NCBI GenBank assembly: GCA_023431055.1
Contig: JAEYXX010000028.1
Location: forward strand, 1 to 8,509
Direction: 5' to 3'
Length of the DNA: 8,509 nt
Source: Pseudomonadota bacterium
GTDB taxonomy: Bacteria; Pseudomonadota; Gammaproteobacteria; Pseudomonadales; Pseudomonadaceae
Made by a program: the position numbers and the translations under genes. The notes beneath the pieces were generated by a model. The model did not search any database. It was not told the DNA's origin and worked only from the letters and a program-made list of their open reading frames with translations. This document shows positions 1-6,156 of this stretch, one piece after another (within the stretch, counting starts at the first letter, position 1; every line of letters begins with the position of its first letter).

Positions 1-80
1 GCCATGTTTTCCAGGCCCATCTGTTCGGCCATGTCCAGCAGTTCGGCAATCGGCTTTTGCTTGAGTTCGGTCAGATTCAT
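1..80 (-). CDS. rho: Transcription termination factor Rho, N-terminal fragment
   Basis: Only the first 26 codons are inside the window; the gene runs off the left edge. The reverse strand from position 80 reads MNLTELKQKPIAELL followed by DMAEQMGLENM, which is the start of the N-terminal helical domain of gammaproteobacterial Rho. Rho is the hexameric RNA-dependent ATPase helicase that ends transcription at factor-dependent sites. The start is set by this conserved N-terminus; the sequence just before the ATG has no good Shine-Dalgarno match. It lies downstream of trxA on the same strand, separated by a terminator and about 190 nt of leader, so it probably has its own promoter. The trxA-rho order is the usual one in Pseudomonas. 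The identification rests on a short piece but agrees with the neighbours. Confidence 0.9.
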   Translation of the reverse strand, partial: MNLTELKQKPIAELLDMAEQMGLENM

Positions 81-192
81 AGGAATGACGTGATCATCGA
101 GAGGAGAAGAAAGCTGTTAGCTTGAGAAGCCGCGCCGCAGAGAAGGCGACAGGATCGCGAACGAATTCGTATAGGAATGAATCGGCGACGGC

Positions 193-220
193 ATGCAGAG
201 AGCTGCATAGAGGATGCAGC
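193..220 (-). promoter_or_regulatory. Possible rho leader with two competing hairpins
   Basis: In the rho leader, read on the minus strand, GCTGCAT (220-214) pairs perfectly with ATGCAGC (208-202) around a 5-nt loop. Part of that second arm, ATGCAG (208-203), pairs equally well with CTGCAT (198-193) around a 4-nt loop. The two hairpins share one arm and cannot form together, as in an attenuator. They lie 113-140 nt before the rho start codon. Autoregulation of rho through its leader is known in E. coli; that this structure does it here is inference. No T-tract follows either hairpin, so it is not a simple intrinsic terminator. Confidence 0.35.
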
Positions 221-228
221 GAGGCCGA

Positions 229-256
229 ATTTAACACCGTGAAAAAACAGCGTCTA
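229..256 (-). promoter_or_regulatory. Weak candidate promoter for rho
   Basis: On the minus strand TAGACG (256-251) and TTAAAT (234-229) are separated by 16 nt. Each matches four of six bases of the sigma-70 boxes. Transcription would begin near 222, just before the first arm of the competing hairpins. The site lies downstream of the trxA terminator, as a separate rho promoter should. The match is weak and the call is tentative. Confidence 0.25.
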
Positions 257-267
257 GCCCGAAAACG

Positions 268-291
268 AAAAAACCCCGCACAAGGCGGGGC
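268..291 (-). terminator. Factor-independent terminator after trxA
   Basis: On the minus strand GCCCCGC is followed by the loop CTTGT and then GCGGGG and six T (273-268). This is a perfect 6-bp GC stem (285-290 with 274-279) with a U-tract. It lies about 100 nt after the trxA stop codon and before the rho leader, so it should end the trxA transcript. The A-run on the plus strand precedes the hairpin, so it is not expected to work in the other direction. Confidence 0.85.
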
Positions 292-305
292 TTCTTTGGA
301 GCGCT

Positions 306-387
306 GTAGGGTGGGCCGGGCAGCGCTCCGCTTCAGCCCACCACCACGCCAACTGCAACCAGCTTGGTGGGCTGAAGCCCACCCTAC
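306..387. repeat. Nested REP-like palindrome pair in the trxA 3' region
   Basis: Two inverted copies of a GTAGGGTGGGC element face each other. The outer arms, 306-316 and 377-387, are an 11-bp perfect inverted repeat. The inner arms, 331-342 and 366-377, form a 12-bp perfect inverted repeat. Each copy also folds on itself through GGTGGGC/GCCCACC. The right copy is short (364-387); the left copy carries an extra stretch near 317-330. The element begins three bases after the trxA stop codon and lies inside its transcript, upstream of the terminator. This layout is typical of REP/BIME elements, which may stabilise mRNA 3' ends. Confidence 0.75.
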
Positions 388-390
388 TCC

Positions 391-717
391 TCAGATGTTG
401 CTGTCGAGGAAGGCAGCCAGTTGCGACTTGGACAGTGCACCGACCTTGGTCGCTTCGACGTTGCCGTTCTTGAACAGCATCAGGGTCGGGATACCGCGCA
501 CGCCGTACTTCGGCGGGGTTTCCTGGTTCTCGTCAATGTTCAGCTTGCAGATCTTCAGCTTGCCCTGGTAGTCCTTGGCGATCTCGTCGAGCACCGGCGC
601 GATCATCTTGCACGGGCCGCACCATTCAGCCCAGTAGTCCACCAGAACCGGACCCTCAGCCTGGATGACGTCCTGGTCGAAGCTGGCGTCGCTGACGTTG
701 GTGATGAATTCGCTCAT
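391..717 (-). CDS. trxA: Thioredoxin 1
   Basis: Small cytoplasmic dithiol oxidoreductase that reduces protein disulfides and is recycled by thioredoxin reductase. The 108-residue product has the classic length and fold. The active site is [13 protein letters not shown], with redox cysteines 33 and 36. The buried Asp of VDYW (residue 27) is present, and the cis-proline loop is GIPT (Pro 77). The start at 717 is chosen because it yields the standard [11 protein letters not shown]-terminus and has GGAGA (728-724) six bases upstream. An in-frame upstream ATG at 762 would add 15 residues atypical of the family. Transcription is divergent from ppx. A TATGAT box (763-758) lies about 40 nt upstream and a terminator lies downstream, so it is probably a single-gene transcript. 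The sequence is close to other Pseudomonas TrxA proteins. Confidence 0.97.
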   Translation of the reverse strand: MSEFITNVSDASFDQDVIQAEGPVLVDYWAEWCGPCKMIAPVLDEIAKDYQGKLKICKLNIDENQETPPKYGVRGIPTLMLFKNGNVEATKVGALSKSQLAAFLDSNI

Positions 718-757
718 GAGGGGTCTCCGTATATTTCGGAAGCAAAAAAGTGGCGCC

Positions 758-763
758 ATCATA
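758..763 (-). promoter_or_regulatory. Candidate -10 box of trxA
   Basis: TATGAT on the minus strand matches five of six bases of the -10 consensus. It puts the transcription start near 750, about 33 nt before the trxA ATG. The sequence between the box and the expected start is GGCGCC, a GC-rich discriminator of the kind often linked to stringent control. The -35 region (TTTCGG at 786-781, 17 nt upstream) is poor, so an activator or an extended contact may be needed. Inference from motif only. Confidence 0.4.
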
Positions 764-767
764 GCCC

Positions 768-829
768 GGCTTTAGTGACACCGAAAGGCGCGGGCGATTG
801 AGCCTTTCAATAGGCTGTCACTATAAGCC
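768..829. repeat. Long-arm inverted repeat between trxA and ppx
   Basis: TGTCACTATAAGCC (816-829, plus strand) is repeated on the minus strand as TGTCACTAAAGCC (780-768). The arms differ only by one missing T, and 35 nt separate them. An 8-bp perfect inverted repeat, CGATTGAG/CTCAATCG (795-802 and 829-836), is interleaved with it. The arms overlap the candidate -10 box of ppx and lie in the -35 to -10 spacer of trxA. One regulator acting on both promoters is therefore possible. The CTGTCAC start of the plus arm resembles half of a Pho box, but the expected second half is degenerate. Confidence 0.45.
798..827 (+). promoter_or_regulatory. Candidate sigma-70 promoter of ppx
   Basis: TTGAGC (798-803) and TATAAG (822-827) are separated by 18 nt; they match four and five bases of the consensus boxes. 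Transcription would begin near 834, leaving a leader of about 130 nt before the ppx ATG at 963. That leader holds a 10-bp perfect palindrome, GGTCTAGACC (871-880), of unknown meaning. The promoter overlaps the inverted repeat described for this intergenic region. Confidence 0.4.
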
Positions 830-962
830 TCAATCGGGCTTCGTGGCGAATGTAGCAACCAGGGCGCACAGGTCTAGACCAGTTTCGTGCGACATCCGTA
901 TGCGTTGGCTCATGCGCTCAGTCGTGGCAGGATGCGCGGAAATCGAACGAGATGCCGCAATC

Positions 963-2465
963 ATGCCCCAAGCCCCTGCCGAGAGTTTTCCCCTGATCGC
1001 CGCCATCGACCTGGGCTCGAACAGTTTCCATATGGTGCTGGCCAAGGCCGACAATCACGAGATCCGCATCCTCGAGCGCATCGGCGACAAGGTCCAGCTG
1101 GCGGCAGGCCTGGACGACGAGCGCCAGCTCAGCGAGGAAGCGATGCAGCGCGGCCTGGATTGCCTGCGCCGCTTCGCCCAGTTCACCAACAGCCTGCCGG
1201 AAGGCGCCGTGCGCATCGTCGGCACCAACGCCCTTCGCGAAGCGCGCAACCGCGCCGTGTTCATCCGCCGCGCCGAGGAGATTCTCGGCCATCAGGTCGA
1301 GGTGATTTCCGGCCGCGAGGAAGCGCGCCTGATCTACCTCGGCGTTTCCCACAGCATCGCCGATACCCCCGGCAAGCGCCTGGTCGCCGACATAGGTGGC
1401 GGCAGTACCGAGTTCATCATCGGCCAGCGTTTCGAGCCGCTGCTGCGCGAAAGCCTGCAGATGGGCTGCGTCAGTTTCACCCAGCGTTACTTCAAGGACG
1501 GCAAGATCACCCCGGCGCGATATGCCCAGGCCTACACTGCTGCCCGTCTGGAACTGATGGGCATAGAACAGGGGCTGCGCCGTCTCGGCTGGGAGGATGC
1601 CGTGGGCGCCTCCGGCACCATCAAGGCCATCGGCCTGGCGAGCAAGGCCGCCGGCCTGGGCAACGGCGAGGTCACGGTCGAAGGTCTGGCATGGCTCAAG
1701 CGCAAGCTGTTCAAACTCGGCGAGGTGGAGAAGATCGACCTCGATGGCATCAAGCCGGACCGCCGCAGCATCTTCCCTGCGGGTCTGGCAATTCTCGAAG
1801 CCATCTTCGATGCCTGCGAGATTCAGCGCATGAGCCACTCCGAAGGCGCGCTGCGCGAGGGCGTGCTCTATGACCTGATGGGCCGCCATCAGCACGAGGA
1901 CGTACGCGAGCGTACCCTGGCGGCGTTCATGGAACGCTACCATGTCGATACCGACCAGGCCGCCCGGGTCGAGGCCAAGGCGCTGTCAGCACTGGACAAG
2001 GTCGCCAGCGACTGGGGGCTGACTGACATCTGGCACCGCGAACTGCTGAGCTGGGGCGCCAGGGTGCACGAGGTGGGCCTGGACATCGCTCACTACCAGT
2101 ACCACAAGCATGGCGCTTACCTGATCGAGCACTCGGACCTGGCCGGCTTCTCGCGCCAGGATCAGCAGATGCTCGCGCTGCTGGTGCGCGGCCATCGCCG
2201 CAACATCCCCAAGGACAAGTTCGCCGACTTCGGCGAGGAAGGCGTCAAACTGATGCGCCTGTGCGTGCTGCTGCGCTTCGCCATCCTGTTCCATCACATC
2301 CGCGGTACGCAGGATATGCCACAGGTGCAGTTCAAGGCCGGCGACGACAGTCTGGAGATCGTCTTCCCCGAAGGCTGGCTGGCGGCCAACCCGCTGACCC
2401 AGGCGGATTTCGAGGCCGAGGCCGAGTGGCTCAAGCGCATCGACCTGACCCTGAGCGTGCGCTGA
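963..2465 (+). CDS. ppx: Exopolyphosphatase (Ppx/GppA family)
   Basis: Cytoplasmic enzyme that removes terminal phosphates from long-chain inorganic polyphosphate, the counterpart of polyphosphate kinase. The 500-residue product shows the actin-like ATPase fold. The phosphate-1 loop is [12 protein letters not shown] (14-25), the catalytic glutamate region is SGREEARLI (116-124, Glu 120 the likely base), phosphate-2 is DIGGGSTEF (143-151), and ASGTIKAIG follows at 216-224. A C-terminal HD-like helical domain covers about 315-500 with a His-rich stretch (369-383) and the family-typical [15 protein letters not shown] near the end. The start at 963 is chosen because family members begin a few residues before [11 protein letters not shown]; in-frame ATGs upstream (900, 912) would add unlike sequence and lack a Shine-Dalgarno. 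The ribosome site at 963 is itself weak (ACGAGA, 10 nt upstream). In other pseudomonads ppk follows, convergent; here an iron cassette lies between. Confidence 0.96.
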   Translation: MPQAPAESFPLIAAIDLGSNSFHMVLAKADNHEIRILERIGDKVQLAAGLDDERQLSEEAMQRGLDCLRRFAQFTNSLPEGAVRIVGTNALREARNRAVFIRRAEEILGHQVEVISGREEARLIYLGVSHSIADTPGKRLVADIGGGSTEFIIGQRFEPLLRESLQMGCVSFTQRYFKDGKITPARYAQAYTAARLELMGIEQGLRRLGWEDAVGASGTIKAIGLASKAAGLGNGEVTVEGLAWLKRKLFKLGEVEKIDLDGIKPDRRSIFPAGLAILEAIFDACEIQRMSHSEGALREGVLYDLMGRHQHEDVRERTLAAFMERYHVDTDQAARVEAKALSALDKVASDWGLTDIWHRELLSWGARVHEVGLDIAHYQYHKHGAYLIEHSDLAGFSRQDQQMLALLVRGHRRNIPKDKFADFGEEGVKLMRLCVLLRFAILFHHIRGTQDMPQVQFKAGDDSLEIVFPEGWLAANPLTQADFEAEAEWLKRIDLTLSVR

Positions 2466-2493
2466 TCCAGCGCCAGGCAAAATGGCCCGAGGC

Positions 2494-3375
2494 CTAGCGG
2501 CGCAAGGCGAAGTCCAGCACCTGCAGGCTGCTGGCGAAGGCGTTGCCGGCATGATCCTGGCCGGGTGTCAGCAGCAATTGTGCATTTACGCCCAGCGCGC
2601 CGAGGCGCTGCTGAAATTCCCGGGCATTGTCGACCATGCGCCGCTCGAGCAGATGGCGCTGTCGTTCATTCAGCCCCTGCGTATCGGCTGCCGGTTGCTC
2701 GGCGGTGCCGACGCTGAGCATCAGACGAACATCTGGACGTGACTGCAAACCGGCGAACGTCTGCAGCAGATCGAAGGCATGGCGCTGGTTCCACCACAAC
2801 GAGGGGCTGGCAGCCACGTAACGCTGGAACGCCTGTGGCCGTGACAGCAGGGTGTAGAGCGTGAACAGGCCGCCGTAGGAATGGCCGAACAGGGTCTGGC
2901 GCCGTGCATCGACCCTGTAGCGTGACGCCACCAGGGGTTTGACCTCTTCCTCGAGGAAATCCAGAAAACGCTCGGCGCCGCCCAGGCGGTCGTGGCTGTC
3001 GCTCAGGTTTGCTGCTGGCGGCGTGTAGTCCTCGGCGCGCGCCGCGAGATCGAAAGGTGCGGCACCGGGGTAACCGATGCCAACCACCAGCACCGCCTGC
3101 CGCCCATCACGCGCGGCATGCGGCGTATACATCAGCGCCTGTTGCGCCAGCAGCGGGAAGAACAGCTCGGCATCGAGCACATAGACCACCGGGTAACCCT
3201 GCGGCGGCGCCTCGCCTTGCGGTTTCGACAGATACAGTCGATAGCTGCGCCCAGTGTGCCGCGACTGCAGGTCACGCATCTCGGCCTGCACCAGCGTCGC
3301 CGGCTGCCAGGTTTCGGCAGGCACGGCGAGCGACGAGCACAGCGCAAGGACGAACAGGGCAACGCTAGCTCTCAT
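2494..3375 (-). CDS. Periplasmic siderophore esterase, IroE/PfeE-like
   Basis: Alpha/beta hydrolase of the esterase-D-like family, 293 residues. A signal peptide (1-20, hydrophobic ALFVLALCSSLAV, probable cut after VPA) predicts a periplasmic location. The nucleophile elbow is GHSYGG with Ser 166. The probable catalytic His is 275 in PGQDHAGN. The family-typical RSYRLYLSKP (43-52), YVLDAE (65-70) and ASPSLWW (189-195) are present. By analogy with IroE and with P. aeruginosa PfeE, it should hydrolyse the trilactone backbone of enterobactin-type siderophores and so help release iron. The start at 3375 follows a GAGG site seven bases upstream and gives a clean signal peptide. The first 11 nt overlap the end of the DUF2218 gene, implying translational coupling. 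It is last in the minus-strand group and ends 28 bp from the ppx stop codon. The exact substrate is inferred from the receptor upstream. Confidence 0.85.
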   Translation of the reverse strand: MRASVALFVLALCSSLAVPAETWQPATLVQAEMRDLQSRHTGRSYRLYLSKPQGEAPPQGYPVVYVLDAELFFPLLAQQALMYTPHAARDGRQAVLVVGIGYPGAAPFDLAARAEDYTPPAANLSDSHDRLGGAERFLDFLEEEVKPLVASRYRVDARRQTLFGHSYGGLFTLYTLLSRPQAFQRYVAASPSLWWNQRHAFDLLQTFAGLQSRPDVRLMLSVGTAEQPAADTQGLNERQRHLLERRMVDNAREFQQRLGALGVNAQLLLTPGQDHAGNAFASSLQVLDFALRR

Positions 3376-3664
3376 CGCCGGCCTCTTCGCTCCAGACGAT
3401 CGCCAGGCCTTCCTTACGCGCGAAGCGCACCAGATGATCGTCGAGGACGAAGCGAATGCGCTCGGCAGCCACGGCGTCTTCGGCCTGGCAGTCGAAATGC
3501 AGCGCATCGGCTTCGGCCCGCATCCGGCAGCGGCCGGAGGGAAACTGCGCATCGGCGGTGCGCTCATCGAACTCCACGGCGATCTTGTGAAGAAAGTGCT
3601 TGCACAGCTTGGTCATGTACAGCGACGCCGAGGCGGTGGTCGCGGCACCTTGAAATCTAATCAT
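3365..3664 (-). CDS. DUF2218 domain protein
   Basis: A 99-residue soluble protein that consists almost wholly of a DUF2218 domain. Features are an N-terminal AATTASASLYMTKLCKHFLHK (the conserved Tyr, LCKHF and HK), FPSGRCRMRAEADAL in the middle, and HLVRFARKEGLAIVW near the end. No signal peptide or membrane segment is visible, so it is probably cytoplasmic. Its biochemical function is not established. DUF2218 domains are found near iron-siderophore genes and, as I recall, fused to siderophore-interacting (ViuB-like) reductases, which suggests a part in iron release. The start at 3664 is chosen because the domain begins well before LCKHF; the next ATG (3616) would remove conserved residues. 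There is no good Shine-Dalgarno, but a hairpin lies just upstream. The stop overlaps the esterase start by 11 nt. The receptor gene ends 194 nt upstream. Confidence 0.85.
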   Translation of the reverse strand: MIRFQGAATTASASLYMTKLCKHFLHKIAVEFDERTADAQFPSGRCRMRAEADALHFDCQAEDAVAAERIRFVLDDHLVRFARKEGLAIVWSEEAGDES

Positions 3665-3685
3665 GCAGAAGGCTCATCGGTCGTG

Positions 3686-3699
3686 GCGGGTGAACCCGC
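3686..3699 (-). promoter_or_regulatory. Small hairpin before the DUF2218 start
   Basis: On the minus strand GCGGGT and ACCCGC form a near-continuous palindrome (loop of 2-4 nt), ending 21 nt before the DUF2218 ATG. The stretch between hairpin and ATG has no recognisable Shine-Dalgarno. The hairpin might influence translation or mark a processing site in the receptor-DUF2218 transcript. No T-tract follows, so it is not a terminator. Confidence 0.25.
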
Positions 3700-3767
3700 T
3701 GTTATCTGGATTGGAGATACCCTGGGGTGGCTGACGCTTTTTCCAGCCGCCTTCAGGTGCGTCAAGC

Positions 3768-3844
3768 GGTGGACGGGCAAAGCGTCGTCCACCCTACGTC
3801 CGCGTACTTCACTCGTAGGGTGGATGACGCTGCTTTCATCCACC
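3768..3844. repeat. BIME-like pair of inverted REP units
   Basis: Two 31-bp units in inverted orientation, 3768-3798 and 3814-3844, are separated by 15 bp. Their heads (3781-3798 and 3814-3831) pair over 18 positions with one G-T mismatch. Each unit also folds alone: one through GGTGGAC/GTCCACC and the other through GGTGGAT/ATCCACC. The C-G to T-A change on both arms keeps the pairing, so the hairpin has been under selection or the unit has been copied as a structure. The units belong to the same GTAGGGTGG family as those after trxA. The element starts 14 bp after the receptor stop codon and separates it from the DUF2218 gene, where it could lower expression of the downstream genes. Confidence 0.8.
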
Positions 3845-3858
3845 ATTGGGTAAGGGTT

Positions 3859-6063
3859 TCAGAAGCTGGTGCTGATGCTGGCGTAGAAGGTGCGCCCCGG
3901 TTCGTTGTAGGTGTAGGCGCCGGCCTCGCGGCTATTGCCCTCGCGGTACAGGCGCTTGTCGAACAGGTTGCTGATGCCGGCACCGACGCTCCAGTTCTTG
4001 TCGATGGCATAGTTGCCGCCGATACCGACCAAGGCATAGGGCGAGATTTCACGGCGCGCATCGCCAGTCAGCTCGTTGCCTTTGTAGTCGTATTTGCCGG
4101 GGGTCTGCCGGCCATACCAGGTCACGCTGGTCTGCAACGACAGCGGCTCGCTCACCTGCCAGTCGAGCGTCGAGTTGACGGTGAACTCGGGGATGATCGA
4201 CAAGGGCTCGCCAGTCTCCTTGTTCTTCGATTGCAGCATCCAGGTGAAGTTGGTGTTCCAGCTCAGGCGGTCGGCCAGCGGCATCTTCAGGTTGCCCTCG
4301 AAGCCTTCGATCACCGCCCGCGGAATGTTGACCCACTGGAACACGTCCACCCGGCGGTTGGCGCCCATGATGCTGGCGGTGATATTGGCCACCGGCGTGC
4401 GGCCGGCCTCGACCTTGTCGCGGTAGTCATTGCGGAACCAGGTCAGGCTGGCGTGGTAGTCGCCGGATTCGAATTCCAGGCCCAGCTCCTTGTTGATGCT
4501 GGTTTCGGCGTCCAGCTGGTCATTGCCGACCATGAAGCAGCCCACGCCCACCGTGCCCCAGCAGCCGATGCCGTTGCTGTACAGCGCATAGGACGGGTTG
4601 CTCTGGTACAGATTCGGCACCTTGTAGGCGCGGGCGATGCCGGCCTTGAGGCTGAAGTGCTGGTCCAGCCGGTGGGACAGGTTGAGCGACGGGCTCCAGT
4701 TGCTGCCGCTGACGCTGTTGTGGTCGTAACGCAGCCCCGGGGTCAGGATGGTGCCGGGCGCCAGTTCGATGTTGTCCTCGATGAACAGCGACGCGGTGCG
4801 CATCGCGACGGAGCCGTTGAAAGCATCCGTGTAGCCGATGTTCTGGATCAGCGCGAGGTCGGAGACGCCGTCATCCATGCGCTGCTCGTTCCAATCGGCG
4901 CCCAGGGTCAGCACCTGCTCGAACAGGGCCGACAGCGGCAGGCTGACTTCACTGTGTGCAGTCAGGCTTTCCAGCTCGATGGTGCCGAACTCGTTGCCGT
5001 TGATCGCACCTTCAGGCCCACCGGCCAGGCCTTCCTTAAGGCGGTTGTTGCGCGTGCGCTCGTACTGCAGATAGTTCAGTGTGCTGCCGAAGTCCCAGTC
5101 GCCGTGGTGAGTGATGGCGTAGGTGTTGCGCAGCATGCGGTTGGTTTCACGGCCGATCCAGTTGGCGCGCGCGGCGTTGATCCCCGCGTTGCTGCTCAGG
5201 TTGTTCATGCTGTCGCCGGTGTAGATGTTGCCCTGGCGACTGAAGCCGGCCTGCAGGTCGATGCTCTGCGACTCGTCCAGGCGCCAGCTGAGCGTGCCAT
5301 CGACGTCTCGGTTGCGCACACCTTCGCGGCCCGCCAGGGCGGCGTTGCTGGCGCTGACGGCGCGGCCTTCGTTGATGTCGTCATCGTCCGAGTCAGTCTT
5401 GTTCAGGTTGCCGTAGACACGGTAGGAAATGTTCTCCGCCAGCGGGCCGCTGAGGCCGAAGTTGAAACGGCGGGTGGCGCCCTCCTCGCTGTGCTGCGGC
5501 ATGTTGGCATACAGGCTGAGGTTGCCGTGATGCTCCAGGCCGGCCTGCTTGGTGATGATGTTGACCACGCCGCCTGCGGCACCGCTGCCATAGCGGGCAG
5601 CAGCCGGGCCGCGCAGCACCTCGATGCGCTCGATCTGCTCGGCTGGCACCCAGTTGGTATCGCCGCGGGTATCACGGTCACCGCGCCAGCCATAGCGCAC
5701 GGCATTGCGCGAACTCACCGGCTTGCCATCGATCAGGATCAGGGTGTTCTCCGGGCCCATGCCGCGGATATCGATCTGGCGATTGTTGCCGCGCGCGCCC
5801 GATCCGCTGTTGCCGGTCAGGTTGACGCCCGGCTGCTTGCGGATGATCTCGGCGATGTCGTTCGCCGGCGGCGCCTTCTGGATATCCTCGGCAGTGATCA
5901 CCGATACGCCGAGTGCCTGCTTGAGCTCCTCCTGCGCGGTGCCAAGCACCTCGGTGGATTGCAGTTGCAGCGGCTCCTCGGCAGCCGCTGCCAACGCCGG
6001 CGCAGCCAGCAACATGGCGATGGCCAAGGATTTGAACGAATGATGACGCGCTTGCAGGTACAT
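3859..6063 (-). CDS. fepA: FepA/PfeA-family TonB-dependent ferric siderophore receptor
   Basis: Outer-membrane gated channel for ferric catecholate siderophores, probably ferric enterobactin. The 734-residue precursor has a signal peptide (about 1-27, AIAMLLAAPALAAAA), a probable TonB box around STEVLGTA (36-43), a plug domain (about 48-172) and a 22-strand beta-barrel ending in Phe 734. The plug is almost textbook FepA: GNNRQIDIRGMGPENTLILI, DGKPVSSRN, RGDRDTRGDTNWVP, and ERIEVLRGPAAARYGSGAAG. Other FepA hallmarks are EGLAGG, IARAYKVPNLYQSNPSYALY, a loop with a Cys pair (GCWGTVGVGC), and NEPGRTFY before the end. The start at 6063 is chosen for the strong GGAGG four bases upstream and the clean signal peptide; 15 residues upstream are discarded. 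A Fur box lies 46 nt upstream. The divergent AraC gene and downstream esterase recall the Bordetella bfe genes. PfeA, PirA and BfeA are alternative names; the ligand is inferred. Confidence 0.93.
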   Translation of the reverse strand: MYLQARHHSFKSLAIAMLLAAPALAAAAEEPLQLQSTEVLGTAQEELKQALGVSVITAEDIQKAPPANDIAEIIRKQPGVNLTGNSGSGARGNNRQIDIRGMGPENTLILIDGKPVSSRNAVRYGWRGDRDTRGDTNWVPAEQIERIEVLRGPAAARYGSGAAGGVVNIITKQAGLEHHGNLSLYANMPQHSEEGATRRFNFGLSGPLAENISYRVYGNLNKTDSDDDDINEGRAVSASNAALAGREGVRNRDVDGTLSWRLDESQSIDLQAGFSRQGNIYTGDSMNNLSSNAGINAARANWIGRETNRMLRNTYAITHHGDWDFGSTLNYLQYERTRNNRLKEGLAGGPEGAINGNEFGTIELESLTAHSEVSLPLSALFEQVLTLGADWNEQRMDDGVSDLALIQNIGYTDAFNGSVAMRTASLFIEDNIELAPGTILTPGLRYDHNSVSGSNWSPSLNLSHRLDQHFSLKAGIARAYKVPNLYQSNPSYALYSNGIGCWGTVGVGCFMVGNDQLDAETSINKELGLEFESGDYHASLTWFRNDYRDKVEAGRTPVANITASIMGANRRVDVFQWVNIPRAVIEGFEGNLKMPLADRLSWNTNFTWMLQSKNKETGEPLSIIPEFTVNSTLDWQVSEPLSLQTSVTWYGRQTPGKYDYKGNELTGDARREISPYALVGIGGNYAIDKNWSVGAGISNLFDKRLYREGNSREAGAYTYNEPGRTFYASISTSF

Positions 6064-6082
6064 GCCCCCTCCCCGATGTGCG

Positions 6083-6095
6083 CGGCATGATGCCG
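6083..6095. promoter_or_regulatory. Short palindrome in the receptor leader
   Basis: CGGCAT-G-ATGCCG is a perfect 6-1-6 inverted repeat, 20 bp upstream of the receptor ATG and just before its Shine-Dalgarno. It could be an operator half of the divergent AraC system or a small RNA hairpin that affects ribosome access. It may also be chance in GC-rich DNA. Confidence 0.25.
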
Positions 6096-6106
6096 GCACA
6101 ACATCC

Positions 6107-6125
6107 AATGCGAATGATTTGCATC
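6107..6125. promoter_or_regulatory. Fur box in the divergent control region
   Basis: The 15-bp core TGCGAATGATTTGCA (6109-6123) matches the 7-1-7 Fur consensus TGATAATNATTATCA at 10 of 14 fixed positions. Its arms are inverted repeats with a single mismatch, extending to 8 bp each. It lies between the divergent receptor and AraC genes, 46 bp from the receptor ATG and 99 bp from the regulator ATG. Iron-loaded Fur bound here should repress the receptor and possibly the regulator. The surrounding AT-rich stretch (6107-6132) is the likely promoter zone, but I cannot fix the -10 and -35 boxes. Confidence 0.75.
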
Positions 6126-6156
6126 AATAAATGGCGAGGCGTAGTCTGCCACCCTG

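Noticed and set aside
122..571. 149-codon plus-strand frame spanning the rho leader, terminator and part of trxA
   Set aside because: It crosses a terminator and a palindromic repeat and is antisense to trxA; the composition is not protein-like.
815..833. A full Pho box upstream of ppx
   Set aside because: Only the first half, CTGTCAC, fits. The second half, GCCTCAA, matches at three of seven positions and needs a 5-nt spacer, so it is not called as a PhoB site.
798..962. N-terminal extension of ppx to an ATG at 798
   Set aside because: It would place 55 residues unlike the family before the conserved phosphate-1 loop and would overlap the candidate promoter.
887..1943. Long open frames overlapping ppx (plus 887-1873, minus 918-1943)
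   Set aside because: They are shadows of the ppx frame. Their translations are Arg/Pro- or Ala-rich with no family motif, while ppx is intact through the region.
2992..3853. Plus-strand open frames of 222 and 199 codons over the esterase and DUF2218 genes
   Set aside because: They run antisense to two genes with clear domains and coupled start/stop signals, and show no recognisable motif.
3727..6090. A 787-codon plus-strand open frame antisense to the receptor gene
   Set aside because: The minus-strand frame encodes an unmistakable FepA-family receptor with signal peptide and plug motifs. The antisense frame is valine/alanine-rich low-information sequence, as expected from GC-rich third positions.
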